This document shows positions 7,540 to 14,945 of a stretch of DNA of 21,798 nt, one piece after another (the stretch's first letter is position 1; each line of letters begins with the position of its first letter). The notes beneath the pieces are model-generated. The model saw only the letters and a list, made by a program, of their open reading frames with translations, was not told the DNA's origin and did no database searches. The position numbers were made by a program, and so were the translations under genes. The stretch is taken from positions 1 through 21,798 of the forward strand of contig CAUUMS010000023.1 of assembly GCA_963546395.1 (NCBI GenBank). Reading direction: 5' to 3'. The DNA is from Bacteroides_D sp963546395. GTDB lineage: Bacteria > Bacteroidota > Bacteroidia > Bacteroidales > CAJPTX01.

Positions 7540-8979
7540 ATGGAGCGAATTGTATTACGCGTATTCGGGGCGATACTTTTGACGCTGGCCATTGGGGTCG
7601 GGTGTGCCCAGTTCGCCCAGGCACAGGATGTGGAGGACTACTACGCCCGCATGCTGGAAGAAGAGGTTGAGGTGGTCAATCCTGTCAAGCGTCCCGTAGT
7701 GTCGGTGGGGGCGGGGATGATAAACTTCTTTGGCGAGATACGCTACCCCGGGAATTTCTTCTCCAACGGGACGTTCGGGGCCAGGGTGAATGTGTCGACG
7801 CTCCTTGGCAAGTCCAAGCAGATCAAGATGAACGTCTTCGTTATGTATGGGCGAGTGGAGGGGCATGACATGGCGCGCTCGTATGCGATGAATAACCGGA
7901 AGATCCGTGAGTTGAATGGGGAGCGATTCCACCCGAACACAGCCTTCCAGACGGATTTCTACGAGATAGGCTTTAGCACTGAGTATAACTTCTGGCAGTT
8001 CCTGGGTACACGTAAGACCGTGCGCCCGTACGTGTCCATTGGGGCCGGCTTGCTCATTTATACCCCCAAGGGCAACTATTTCAACTCTGATAAGAAGTTC
8101 TACCGATTCTGGAAGGACGGTACGGTGCGGCTTGAAGGCGAATCGTCTTGGACGGGAGCCGTGGAGCCTGAGCCTGTCCGGATGGATCGGTTCTTTGAGA
8201 CGGACTTGAAACGCACGAACCTGTTCAAGCTGAGCAGCTTTCCACCGGTGTCTGCGGTGATCCCCGTGGAGGCTGGTGTAGACTTCTATTTGACCGACCG
8301 TTTGAACATCCGCCTGTTTACGTCGTTGCACTATACGCTGACCGACTTGATGGACGGGTATAATCAGGAGGTAGCAAAGATCTACGACCAGAAGGCCGAT
8401 GCCCTGCACGACATGTTCACCTACACGGGTTTTGCGTTCCACATGGACTTGTTCTCGCAGGCTGAGTCGTTCATTGTGGATAAGGTGTTTGCCGACATTG
8501 AGGATTTCGATTACGAGGTGTTCTTTGCAGATCAGGATGGCGACGGAGTGTTTGACCACCTTGACAACTGTCCTGATACGCCCTCGGAGGTGCCGGTGGA
8601 TTCGGTGGGTTGTCCCCTCGATGCCGACCGGGATGGGATTCCGGATTTCAGGGATGATGAGCCGAACACTGCGCTTGGTGCTCCGGTGGATGACAAGGGG
8701 CGTACCCTGGATGATGCCGGTATGACATTGCCAGAGTTGCCTGTTCCGCCGGTGGATCGTAGCAAGATAAAGATGATTCCAGTCTCGACGCAATGGAGTC
8801 GGAAGTATCAGTTCTCCTCCAAGGAGATTCCGGCCAAGTTTGCCGACGTGGATATCGACGGGGACGGTTACATCTCGTTCGATGAAGTGATACGGGCTGT
8901 GGATGAGTATTTCACGGGACAATCTCACTACTCGCCAGAAGAGATTTACGAGCTGAACGCATTCTTCTTTGCGCAGTAG
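7540..8979 (+). CDS. Outer-membrane beta-barrel protein with thrombospondin type 3 repeats and an EF-hand
   Basis: Exported 479-residue protein. The signal peptide is residues 1-28, with cleavage likely after AQA; a cysteine at 22 in GVGC makes a lipoprotein reading possible but less likely. Residues about 50-325 alternate amphipathic strands ending in aromatic residues, as in small OmpA/PorT-like barrels (for example VRPYVSIGAGLLIY and IPVEAGVDFYLTDRLNIRLF). Two thrombospondin type 3 Ca2+ repeats follow, DQDGDGVFDHLDNCPD from 331 and DADRDGIPDFRDD from 361. There is no OmpA peptidoglycan-binding domain; instead the protein ends with a full EF-hand loop, D438-x-D440-x-D442-G-x-I445-x-x-x-E449. 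The missing wall-binding domain may be supplied by the SPOR-like protein encoded just upstream. Its process is not established; a role in envelope assembly or secretion is inference. Confidence 0.78.
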   Translation: MERIVLRVFGAILLTLAIGVGCAQFAQAQDVEDYYARMLEEEVEVVNPVKRPVVSVGAGMINFFGEIRYPGNFFSNGTFGARVNVSTLLGKSKQIKMNVFVMYGRVEGHDMARSYAMNNRKIRELNGERFHPNTAFQTDFYEIGFSTEYNFWQFLGTRKTVRPYVSIGAGLLIYTPKGNYFNSDKKFYRFWKDGTVRLEGESSWTGAVEPEPVRMDRFFETDLKRTNLFKLSSFPPVSAVIPVEAGVDFYLTDRLNIRLFTSLHYTLTDLMDGYNQEVAKIYDQKADALHDMFTYTGFAFHMDLFSQAESFIVDKVFADIEDFDYEVFFADQDGDGVFDHLDNCPDTPSEVPVDSVGCPLDADRDGIPDFRDDEPNTALGAPVDDKGRTLDDAGMTLPELPVPPVDRSKIKMIPVSTQWSRKYQFSSKEIPAKFADVDIDGDGYISFDEVIRAVDEYFTGQSHYSPEEIYELNAFFFAQ

Positions 8980-9104
8980 AGGGCCCTCAATGAGGGGGTG
9001 CCTTGGCATGGAAGAGGGACGCTGGGTAAAATAAATGCGGCACGTCTACGTTGGTGTAGTTTGCGCGGTGGGCTTGTCGGTGAGCGGGGGTTAGATGCTA
9101 AAGC

Positions 9105-9917
9105 ATGAAGGATATTAGAGTTCTCTTCGTCAATCAGGAGATAGAGCCCTACGTGGTGGGAACACGCATGGCGACCCTCGGTCGAGAGTTGCCAGTGCAG
9201 GCGCAGGAGATGGGGCTCGAGGTGCGCACATTCATGCCTAAGTTTGGTGTCATCAACGAGCGCCGTAACCAGCTGCACGAAGTGATACGACTCTCTGGGC
9301 TGAACCTAGTGATTGCAGGAGCTGACCATCCCCTCATCATCAAAGTGGCATCGGAGCAGCAAAAGCGTCTACAGTTCTATTTCATCGACAACGAGGACTA
9401 CTTTTTGCGCCGGGGGATCTATTACGACGAGCTGGAGCTCCCGTATAGGGACAATGATCAGCGTGCACTCTTCTTTGCTCGTGGTGTGCTTGAGACGGTG
9501 AAGAAGCTGCGCTGGATCCCGGATGTGATCCACTGTAATGGCTGGTTTACGGCTTTTGTACCCCTGTTGGTGCGGACGCTCTACAGCCATGAACCCACCT
9601 TCTCGAAGGTGAAGGTGCTTTACACGCTGTATGAGGATAGGCTGTCAGAGCCATTCGGAGCCGACCTGGCCTCTACAGTAGAATCCCTTCGGATCCCTAA
9701 CGGGGCCAAGGAGCTCTTGGGGCAAGGAACCCATGAGGCCGTCACGAAAGTGGCCATCCAGTACTCGGATGCGGTAGGCAAGGGATCTGCAGATGTATCT
9801 CGCCATTTAATAGACTATGCAAAGGAGCAAGGGAAGGAACTACTCGATGTGCGAACGAAGGAGTTGCAGCGAACGGCTTATGAGGCACTTTATGCGCGGG
9901 AGAGTGTGCCTGAGTAG
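9105..9917 (+). CDS. Short, probably non-catalytic GT5 'glycogen/starch synthase' N-domain protein
   Basis: 270-residue cytosolic protein resembling only the N-terminal Rossmann half of GT5 glycogen synthase (start RVLFVNQEIEPY; VIHCNGWFTAFVPLLVR at 141-157). Real GlgA is about 480 residues. The C-terminal nucleotide-sugar domain is absent: after residue 220 there is only a helical tail. Two signature sites are also altered. The Lys-x-Gly-Gly loop that binds ADP-glucose is replaced by VVGTRMATL at 17-25, and HxHDW is replaced by HCNGW at 143-147. Similar short proteins are annotated as glycogen/starch synthase across Bacteroidetes, so this is a conserved variant and not a recent deletion. Its stop overlaps the start of the DUF4270 lipoprotein gene, suggesting coupled translation. 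Catalysis of glycogen synthesis is unlikely; a regulatory or binding role is inference. Confidence 0.8.
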   Translation: MKDIRVLFVNQEIEPYVVGTRMATLGRELPVQAQEMGLEVRTFMPKFGVINERRNQLHEVIRLSGLNLVIAGADHPLIIKVASEQQKRLQFYFIDNEDYFLRRGIYYDELELPYRDNDQRALFFARGVLETVKKLRWIPDVIHCNGWFTAFVPLLVRTLYSHEPTFSKVKVLYTLYEDRLSEPFGADLASTVESLRIPNGAKELLGQGTHEAVTKVAIQYSDAVGKGSADVSRHLIDYAKEQGKELLDVRTKELQRTAYEALYARESVPE

Positions 9918-11166
9918 CCGGTGCAACATCCTGGCCATTCTAGCTGTGGTAGCTGGATTGTGGGCGTGCCAAAAGGAACGACCACAGTTCGGGGAGCAGT
10001 TTTTGCCCGAGGGTGATCACCTCGGAGTGCGACATGCCGTTGCGCAGAATTTCTCAGTGAGTACAGACTCCGTGGTGGGGAATCCCGCTGTGATGTTTGC
10101 CAGGGCGACGCTGGGGCAGATTCAGGATCCAGTATTTGGAGGGACTACAGCTCGCTTTGCCACGGAGATGTACCCCGTCATTTCGAAGAAGCCGACATTC
10201 TCGGCATCATCTACGATAGATTCGGCAACCTTCGTGATGCATCTCGGGCGCAGCTATTCCGACTCGAAGCTGAAGGTTCGGATTTACATCCTCAAGCGTC
10301 CCATCAAGCGTGGTGATAGTGCTGTTGTTGACTCGTCGTACATAGGGCCTCTGTTGCTTGAGACTGTGTTGGAGCCGAATACGACCACTCTGCGCGCAGC
10401 CTTGCCGCTCGATTGGAGCAAAGAGTTCCTGCTGAAGGCAGTGCCGAAGGCATCTAAGATTCAGGAGTGGACAGGGGTATTCCCGGGGATCCGAGTTGAG
10501 GCACTGCGTGCCGACGGTGGTATGGGACGCATGCTGACCTACAATGCCTACGACACGCGGAATGGGTTCCGGTTCTATTGGAAGGAGGGTGGAAAGGCAG
10601 AGAGCCTTGCGATACAGCCCACGTTGGCGAGTGCTAGGTATTCGACGATAACACGTGATTTCTCTGGGAGTAAGCTGGGAGATGCTATCACAACTCCCCC
10701 GGCGACGCAGGCAAAGTCGGGGGTCTTTTACCTGGCTAGCAATGGTGGTGCTCGGGGTGTGGTGGATTTTTCCGAGTTCCGAAAGCAATGGCTCGATTCT
10801 GTGCCAGTGACCTTCATGCGGGCTGAGTTGCGTATTCCACTGGCTAAGGGTAATGCCCCGTTCAGCGATACGCTCATTCGCAGCCTTCACTCGTATTATA
10901 AGGACGAGGAGGGGAAATATCAGATGGCGCACGACATGAAGGTGGGTGCCAAGGTGTACCGCGGATTGTACAATAGGGAGAACGGGTATTTTTCGCTCAA
11001 CTTGACGCTATTCATGCAGCAGTTGTTGGCGGGTGGTGTCCCTAACAATACGCTTTACGTGGTGCCCGATAACGAGCGCTATGGCTACGGACGCGCTGTG
11101 ATGTCCTCGCCGTCGAGCTCTGACTCTAGGCCGATGGAGCTGGTGCTCACTTACACCAAGCTGTAG
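9892..11166 (+). CDS. DUF4270 family lipoprotein
   Basis: Outer-membrane or periplasmic lipoprotein typical of Bacteroidetes; function unknown. From ATG 9892 the protein has 424 residues and a type II signal sequence with hydrophobic core NILAILAVVAGLWAC, lipidated Cys at 26. The frame is open back to an ATG at 9817, but that start would bury the signal. ATG 9892 has GAGG six bases upstream (9883-9886) and puts the signal at the N-terminus; ATG 9880 and GTG 9904 are alternatives. The body has family-like beta-rich features, such as the sheet with IDSATFVMHLGRSYSDSKLKVRIYIL and a C-terminal MELVLTYTKL strand. The start overlaps the upstream gene by 26 bases and the stop lies three bases before the ATG of glmS, so the three genes form one transcription unit. 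The family assignment comes from gene order and overall pattern. Confidence 0.78.
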   Translation: MRGRVCLSSRCNILAILAVVAGLWACQKERPQFGEQFLPEGDHLGVRHAVAQNFSVSTDSVVGNPAVMFARATLGQIQDPVFGGTTARFATEMYPVISKKPTFSASSTIDSATFVMHLGRSYSDSKLKVRIYILKRPIKRGDSAVVDSSYIGPLLLETVLEPNTTTLRAALPLDWSKEFLLKAVPKASKIQEWTGVFPGIRVEALRADGGMGRMLTYNAYDTRNGFRFYWKEGGKAESLAIQPTLASARYSTITRDFSGSKLGDAITTPPATQAKSGVFYLASNGGARGVVDFSEFRKQWLDSVPVTFMRAELRIPLAKGNAPFSDTLIRSLHSYYKDEEGKYQMAHDMKVGAKVYRGLYNRENGYFSLNLTLFMQQLLAGGVPNNTLYVVPDNERYGYGRAVMSSPSSSDSRPMELVLTYTKL

Positions 11167-11169
11167 CAT

Positions 11170-13005
11170 ATGTGCGGCATCGTTGGGTACATAGGCTCAC
11201 GGCAGGCGTTCCCCGTGATAGTGGATGGGTTGCGCAAGCTGGAGTACCGCGGGTACGATTCAGCCGGTGTGGCGATCATGGGGCGCACCCTACAGCTTTA
11301 CAAGTGTCAGGGCGATGTGGCCGCATTACTGGCGCATATCGGTAATCAGCCCATGGAGGGTACAGTGGGCATCGGGCATACCCGTTGGGCCACGCACGGG
11401 GTGCCATCGGATACGAATGCGCATCCCCACCGTTCGATGCGAGGACACTTCGTTGTCGTGCACAACGGGATCATAGAGAATCATGCGGAGCTTAAGGCGA
11501 AGCTCATTCAGCGAGGTTATACATTCGCGTCGGAGACAGACACGGAAGTCCTTGCGAATCTGATAGAGTACATCTACCTGCGCGGCAAGGTCACCCCAGA
11601 GATTGCGGTTCGCCTGGCGCTCCGGAAGGTGATAGGCACGTATGGCCTTTGCGTCTTTTCCCCCGATGTGCCCGACCAGCTTATTGCGGCTCGATTGGGG
11701 AGCCCGCTGGTGATAGGTGTCGGAGAGGGTGAATATTTCGTGGCCTCGGATCCAACGCCCATAGCTACGTACACCTCTAGCGTGGTGCTGCTGAACGATG
11801 AGAGTGTGGCAGTGCTTGGCTACGATTCGTTGGAGCTGAAGAATTTGAGAAATGAAGTCATAGAGCCTCATATCAGGGCCATTGACTGGGATGTTGAGGA
11901 TACCGATCTGGGCACCTTTGAGCACTACATGCTCAAGGAGATCTACGGGCAGCCCAAGAGTATCCGGGATACGTTCCGTGGCAGGATTGGGGCCGACCAC
12001 GACTTTATCAACCTTGGAGGACTTTACACGGTGCTGCCGCGTCTCATTGAGACCAAGCGCATCGTCATTGTAGCCTGCGGCACCTCGTGGCATGCAGGCA
12101 CTGTGGGTGAATACCTGCTCGAGGATTTGGCTCGTGTGCCCGTAGAGGTTGAGTATGCCTCTGAGTTCAGGTATCGGAACCCCATTATTGGCCCGGAGGA
12201 TATCGTTCTGGCCATTAGCCAGAGTGGTGAGACAGCCGACACGTTGGCCGCCGTGCGCCTAGCCCGTGAGGCTGGGGCCCTGGTACTTGGTATCTGCAAT
12301 GTGGTTGGTTCTAGCATTGCCCGTGAGACCCATGCCGGGGTGTATACGCATGCGGGGCCAGAAATCGGGGTCGCATCTACTAAAGCATTTACCTCGCAGG
12401 TCACGGTGTTGGCTATGCTAGCCATCCTGTTGGGATACCATCGCGGCTATCTGTCGTACGCTCAGTACAAGGAGTACATCGACGAGATCCTGATGATACC
12501 CGACAAGATCGAGCAGATCTTGCAGCGGGGCGATAGTGTAAAGAAGGTTGCGGAGCAATTCCATACCGCAGCCAACTTCCTGTATCTTGGGAGAGGTTAC
12601 TTCTTCCCTGTGGCGCTGGAAGGAGCTCTGAAGCTCAAGGAAATTTCGTACATCCATGCGGAGGGCTACCCCGCCGCAGAGATGAAGCATGGGCCTATAG
12701 CCCTGATCGATGAGCACATGCCCGTGGTAGTCCTTGCCACCAAGGATGGCAGCTATGAGAAGGTGCTGAGCAATATCCAGGAGGTGAAAGCCCGGCAAGG
12801 CAAAATCATCGCAGTTGTTACAGAGGGTGATGAGGCCATGCGCCTGTTGGCCGATTATTGCATCGAGATTCCCATGGCGAAGCCTGCCGTGGAGAGCCTG
12901 CTGGCCGTAGTCCCATTGCAGCTGCTAGCTTACCATATCGCCCTATTGCGAGGGTGCAATGTCGATCGTCCCCGCAATTTGGCCAAGTCTGTAACCGTCG
13001 AGTAA
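11170..13005 (+). CDS. glmS: Glutamine--fructose-6-phosphate aminotransferase (isomerizing)
   Basis: Cytosolic enzyme making glucosamine-6-phosphate from fructose-6-phosphate and glutamine, the entry to UDP-GlcNAc for peptidoglycan and lipid A. The 611 residues match the family's usual length. Cys2 of MCGIVGYIG is the N-terminal nucleophile of the glutaminase domain, supported by GHTRWATHG, and HNGIIENH. Two SIS sugar-isomerase domains follow, with CGTSWHAG, SQSGETADT and, in the second, EGALKLKEISYIHAEGYPAAEMKHGPIAL. The ending DRPRNLAKSVTVE is the family's C-terminal signature. There is no room for a glmS ribozyme because the gene starts three bases after the DUF4270 stop. Regulation must therefore come from the upstream operon promoter. 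Confidence 0.98.
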   Translation: MCGIVGYIGSRQAFPVIVDGLRKLEYRGYDSAGVAIMGRTLQLYKCQGDVAALLAHIGNQPMEGTVGIGHTRWATHGVPSDTNAHPHRSMRGHFVVVHNGIIENHAELKAKLIQRGYTFASETDTEVLANLIEYIYLRGKVTPEIAVRLALRKVIGTYGLCVFSPDVPDQLIAARLGSPLVIGVGEGEYFVASDPTPIATYTSSVVLLNDESVAVLGYDSLELKNLRNEVIEPHIRAIDWDVEDTDLGTFEHYMLKEIYGQPKSIRDTFRGRIGADHDFINLGGLYTVLPRLIETKRIVIVACGTSWHAGTVGEYLLEDLARVPVEVEYASEFRYRNPIIGPEDIVLAISQSGETADTLAAVRLAREAGALVLGICNVVGSSIARETHAGVYTHAGPEIGVASTKAFTSQVTVLAMLAILLGYHRGYLSYAQYKEYIDEILMIPDKIEQILQRGDSVKKVAEQFHTAANFLYLGRGYFFPVALEGALKLKEISYIHAEGYPAAEMKHGPIALIDEHMPVVVLATKDGSYEKVLSNIQEVKARQGKIIAVVTEGDEAMRLLADYCIEIPMAKPAVESLLAVVPLQLLAYHIALLRGCNVDRPRNLAKSVTVE

Positions 13006-13015
13006 GGGCTCCGAT

Positions 13016-13046
13016 TTTGCAGGATGGGAATAATGTAGTACCTTTG
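13016..13046 (+). promoter_or_regulatory. Consensus Bacteroidetes promoter of tRNA-Lys
   Basis: TTTG at 13016-13019, a 19-base spacer, and TACCTTTG at 13039-13046 match the Bacteroidetes sigma-ABfr consensus (TTTG, 19-21 bases, TAnnTTTG) fully. Transcription should start near 13053. A small hairpin (TAGGC at 13056-13060, GCCTA at 13065-13069) lies in the short leader before the tRNA. Confidence 0.75.
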
Positions 13047-13079
13047 TGCCCGGGTTAGGCCAACGCCTACCAGGGTCAT

Positions 13080-13152
13080 CGGTTCGTAGCTCAGTTGGTA
13101 GAGCACATGACTCTTAATCATGGTGTCGAGGGTTCGAGGCCCTCCGAACCGA
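13080..13152 (+). tRNA. tRNA-Lys (anticodon CTT)
   Basis: Cloverleaf read by eye: acceptor CGGTTCG at 13080-13086 with CGAACCG at 13145-13151; D-stem GCTC/GAGC with AGTTGGTA loop; anticodon stem CATGA/TCATG enclosing CTCTTAA, so anticodon CTT at 13113-13115 reads AAG lysine codons; T-stem GAGGG/CCCTC with loop TTCGAGG. Discriminator base is A. The following bases are CA and not CCA, so the CCA end is added after transcription. The promoter and terminator around it indicate a single-gene transcript. Confidence 0.96.
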
Positions 13153-13159
13153 CAGTTGA

Positions 13160-13200
13160 AGTTGCCCCGGTGGCTATATAGCCACCGGGGCAACTCTTTA
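13160..13200 (+). terminator. Terminator of tRNA-Lys: perfect 36-base palindrome
   Basis: Bases 13160-13195 are a complete palindrome: the left half begins AGTTGCCCCGGTGGC and is mirrored exactly on the right, so the hairpin has up to 17 pairs with practically no loop. It is followed by CTTTAT. The position eight bases after the tRNA and the T-rich tail fit intrinsic termination. Confidence 0.75.
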
Positions 13201-13436
13201 TACAGAGGGTAAGCTGGCCGATTGTGACAGGCCTCGGCAAGGATGTATTGCAACTCGTCTCTGGCAGCGTGGAAGAACCTTCGGTGGCGACCTCTGCGGT
13301 GAGTGCTGATGGAGAGAGCCGGGCTTGGAGAGGCGGGGCCTATGTGAGTAGGCCGGTTGAGCCGTGCAGTTGTGGTCATACAAGTATGGGGACGGCGCGA
13401 GTCGTCCTAGCCGTTAGTTGAAAGAGGTGTACCCTT
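13201..13436 (+). other. Intergenic region between tRNA-Lys and hflX
   Basis: I see no supported gene here. One GTG-started frame of 65 codons (13224-13421) has no recognisable family, signal or ribosome site. No TAnnTTTG promoter element was found before hflX; GAAAGAGGTG at about 13421-13430 is the likely ribosome site of that gene. Confidence 0.5.
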
Positions 13437-14666
13437 ATGCGCAAAGAGCGGGAATCAGATAAAGCCACCAAGGCGCTATGCCCCGAGCGGGTGATCGTGG
13501 TGGGGGTCTACCTTGCGGCCCAGGCTGACTACAGCGTGGACGAATACCTCGATGAACTAGAGTTCCTCGTGCGAACCGCTGGGGGTGAGGTCATCGCCCG
13601 TTTCACCCAGCGGTTGACAACCCCCGACAGTCGGAGCTACATCGGTCGAGGTAAGGCCGAGGAGATAGGCCGTGCCGTGGAGGCCCAGGAGGCCGATCTG
13701 GTCGTCTTCGATGACGAGTTGAGCCCTACCCAGCAGCGAAATCTTGAGCAAGAGATGAAGTGCCGTGTGGTCGACCGCACCAACCTCATCCTTGACATCT
13801 TTGCTCAGCGTGCCCGCACGGCGTACGCTAAGCGACAGGTCGCGCTGGCGCAGTATCAGTACCTCTTGCCCCGTCTCATGGGGATGTGGACGCACCTAGA
13901 ACGGCAGCGCGGGGGCATCGGGATGCGTGGCCCTGGGGAGCGTGAAATTGAGACCGACCGGCGTATTATCCGTGATCGTATCGCCCTCCTGAAGGGTGAG
14001 TTACGGCAAATCGATCGTCAGATGGCCACTCAGCGCAAAGGACGGCATGCGTTAGTTCGGGTGGCCCTAGTCGGCTACACCAATGCGGGCAAGTCGACCC
14101 TCATGAATCTCCTCACGGATGCCGATGTCTTTGCTGAGAACAAGCTCTTTGCCACTCTTGACACCACAGTCCGCCGTGCCTCGTGGATGGGCGTGACCTT
14201 CCTCCTGTCCGACACCGTGGGATTTATCCGCAAGTTACCCACGCAGCTTATCGAATCCTTCAAATCTACCCTTGACGAGGTGCGTGAGGCCGATATCCTG
14301 GTTCACGTGGTGGATGTATCGCACCCCCGTTTTGAAGAGCAGCTATGGACGGTCAATGAGACGTTGCGGGAGATTGGTGCCAGCGAGAAACCGCAGCTGC
14401 TACTCTTCAACAAGATTGATGCCTACTCGCCCGTAGTGCTGGACGAGGATGATCTCACCCCCCGTGGCCCCGAGCATTACACCCTGGCCGAGCTAGAGAA
14501 CTCGTGGATGGGCCGAGATGGTGCCCACACGGTGTTTATCTCAGCGCGCACCGGCCACAACCTCGAGGCTTTCAGGCAGGAGCTCCGCAGCATGATTATT
14601 GCCATCCAGCGCATCCGCTACCCATGGTCTTTGCCTAGCGATGTCGATCCTGCGCAGGCCGACTAG
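13437..14666 (+). CDS. hflX: GTPase HflX
   Basis: Ribosome-associated GTPase that in other bacteria splits stalled or heat-damaged ribosomes. The 409 residues show the HflX N-terminal domain (residues about 20-205, including SYIGRGKAEEI, FDDELSPTQQRNLE and RGPGEREIETDRR), then the G domain. G1 is GYTNAGKST at 213-221, the switch region has FATLDTTVRR, G3 is DTVGFIRKLP at 259-268, and G4 is NKID at 325-328. The start at 13437 follows an AAAGAGGTG sequence by a suitable distance. It is flanked by the tRNA terminator and by a 279-base gap, so it is probably monocistronic. Codon choice shifts within this gene from G-rich towards C-rich third positions (see findings). Confidence 0.96.
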   Translation: MRKERESDKATKALCPERVIVVGVYLAAQADYSVDEYLDELEFLVRTAGGEVIARFTQRLTTPDSRSYIGRGKAEEIGRAVEAQEADLVVFDDELSPTQQRNLEQEMKCRVVDRTNLILDIFAQRARTAYAKRQVALAQYQYLLPRLMGMWTHLERQRGGIGMRGPGEREIETDRRIIRDRIALLKGELRQIDRQMATQRKGRHALVRVALVGYTNAGKSTLMNLLTDADVFAENKLFATLDTTVRRASWMGVTFLLSDTVGFIRKLPTQLIESFKSTLDEVREADILVHVVDVSHPRFEEQLWTVNETLREIGASEKPQLLLFNKIDAYSPVVLDEDDLTPRGPEHYTLAELENSWMGRDGAHTVFISARTGHNLEAFRQELRSMIIAIQRIRYPWSLPSDVDPAQAD

Positions 14667-14945
14667 CACTGCTCACGCCTGCCGACCGTAACTCGCTCCT
14701 CCCGTCCCCTTCTACCAGCGTGGTGGGTGCCCGTGGCTAATCGGGCGAATCCTATTTCGGGGCTCATCGTAGCCCATGCCGCCGGAGAATCTAGGGGTTT
14801 CTGCTCGGGATGGGATCTCTTATTTTTACTAGTTTTGCGTCGCTGTTCCGGGGCCATGTCCCATCCCGACGGATGCGCTTGCCACACGCAGCGTGCGGTG
14901 CGCGAGAGGGACGGCGTTGTAGGACACACGTAAAAGCAACAGACC
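14667..14945 (+). other. Intergenic region upstream of the mmd operon
   Basis: 279 bases without a supported gene. It contains a possible -7 box (TAGTTTTG, 14830-14837) centred inside an 11-base inverted repeat. Short frames on both strands (14727-14933 on +, 14663-14947 on -) show no family features. No clear terminator for hflX was found. Confidence 0.5.
14805..14869 (+). promoter_or_regulatory. Inverted repeat flanking a -7-like box in front of mmdA
   Basis: TCGGGATGGGA at 14805-14815 is mirrored exactly by TCCCATCCCGA at 14859-14869. The 43 bases between them hold TAGTTTTG at 14830-14837, an exact TAnnTTTG match, next to the centre of symmetry. A clear TTTG -33 element is lacking, as expected for an activator-dependent promoter. 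The arms could be paired binding sites of a dimeric regulator or a long stem-loop. Confidence 0.4.

Noticed and set aside
8980..9002. Short CCCTC/GAGGG hairpin after the barrel gene as a terminator
   Set aside because: Only five pairs and no T-run follows.
7555..9009. 484-codon open frame on the - strand
   Set aside because: It lies antisense to the barrel gene, is rich in His/Arg as expected from the reverse of a G-rich coding strand, and has no signal or family motif.
9057..9063. TAGTTTG as a promoter of the GT5-glmS unit
   Set aside because: It is one base short of TAnnTTTG and no -33 element is at the right distance; the promoter of this unit remains unidentified.
13028..13050. ATAATGTA near the skew change as a dif site
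   Set aside because: The XerD-like half is absent and the segment is fully explained by the TTTG/TAnnTTTG promoter of tRNA-Lys.
13224..13421. 65-codon GTG-started frame between tRNA-Lys and hflX
   Set aside because: No ribosome site, no family features and no hydrophobic or structured segments; length is within chance for this base composition.
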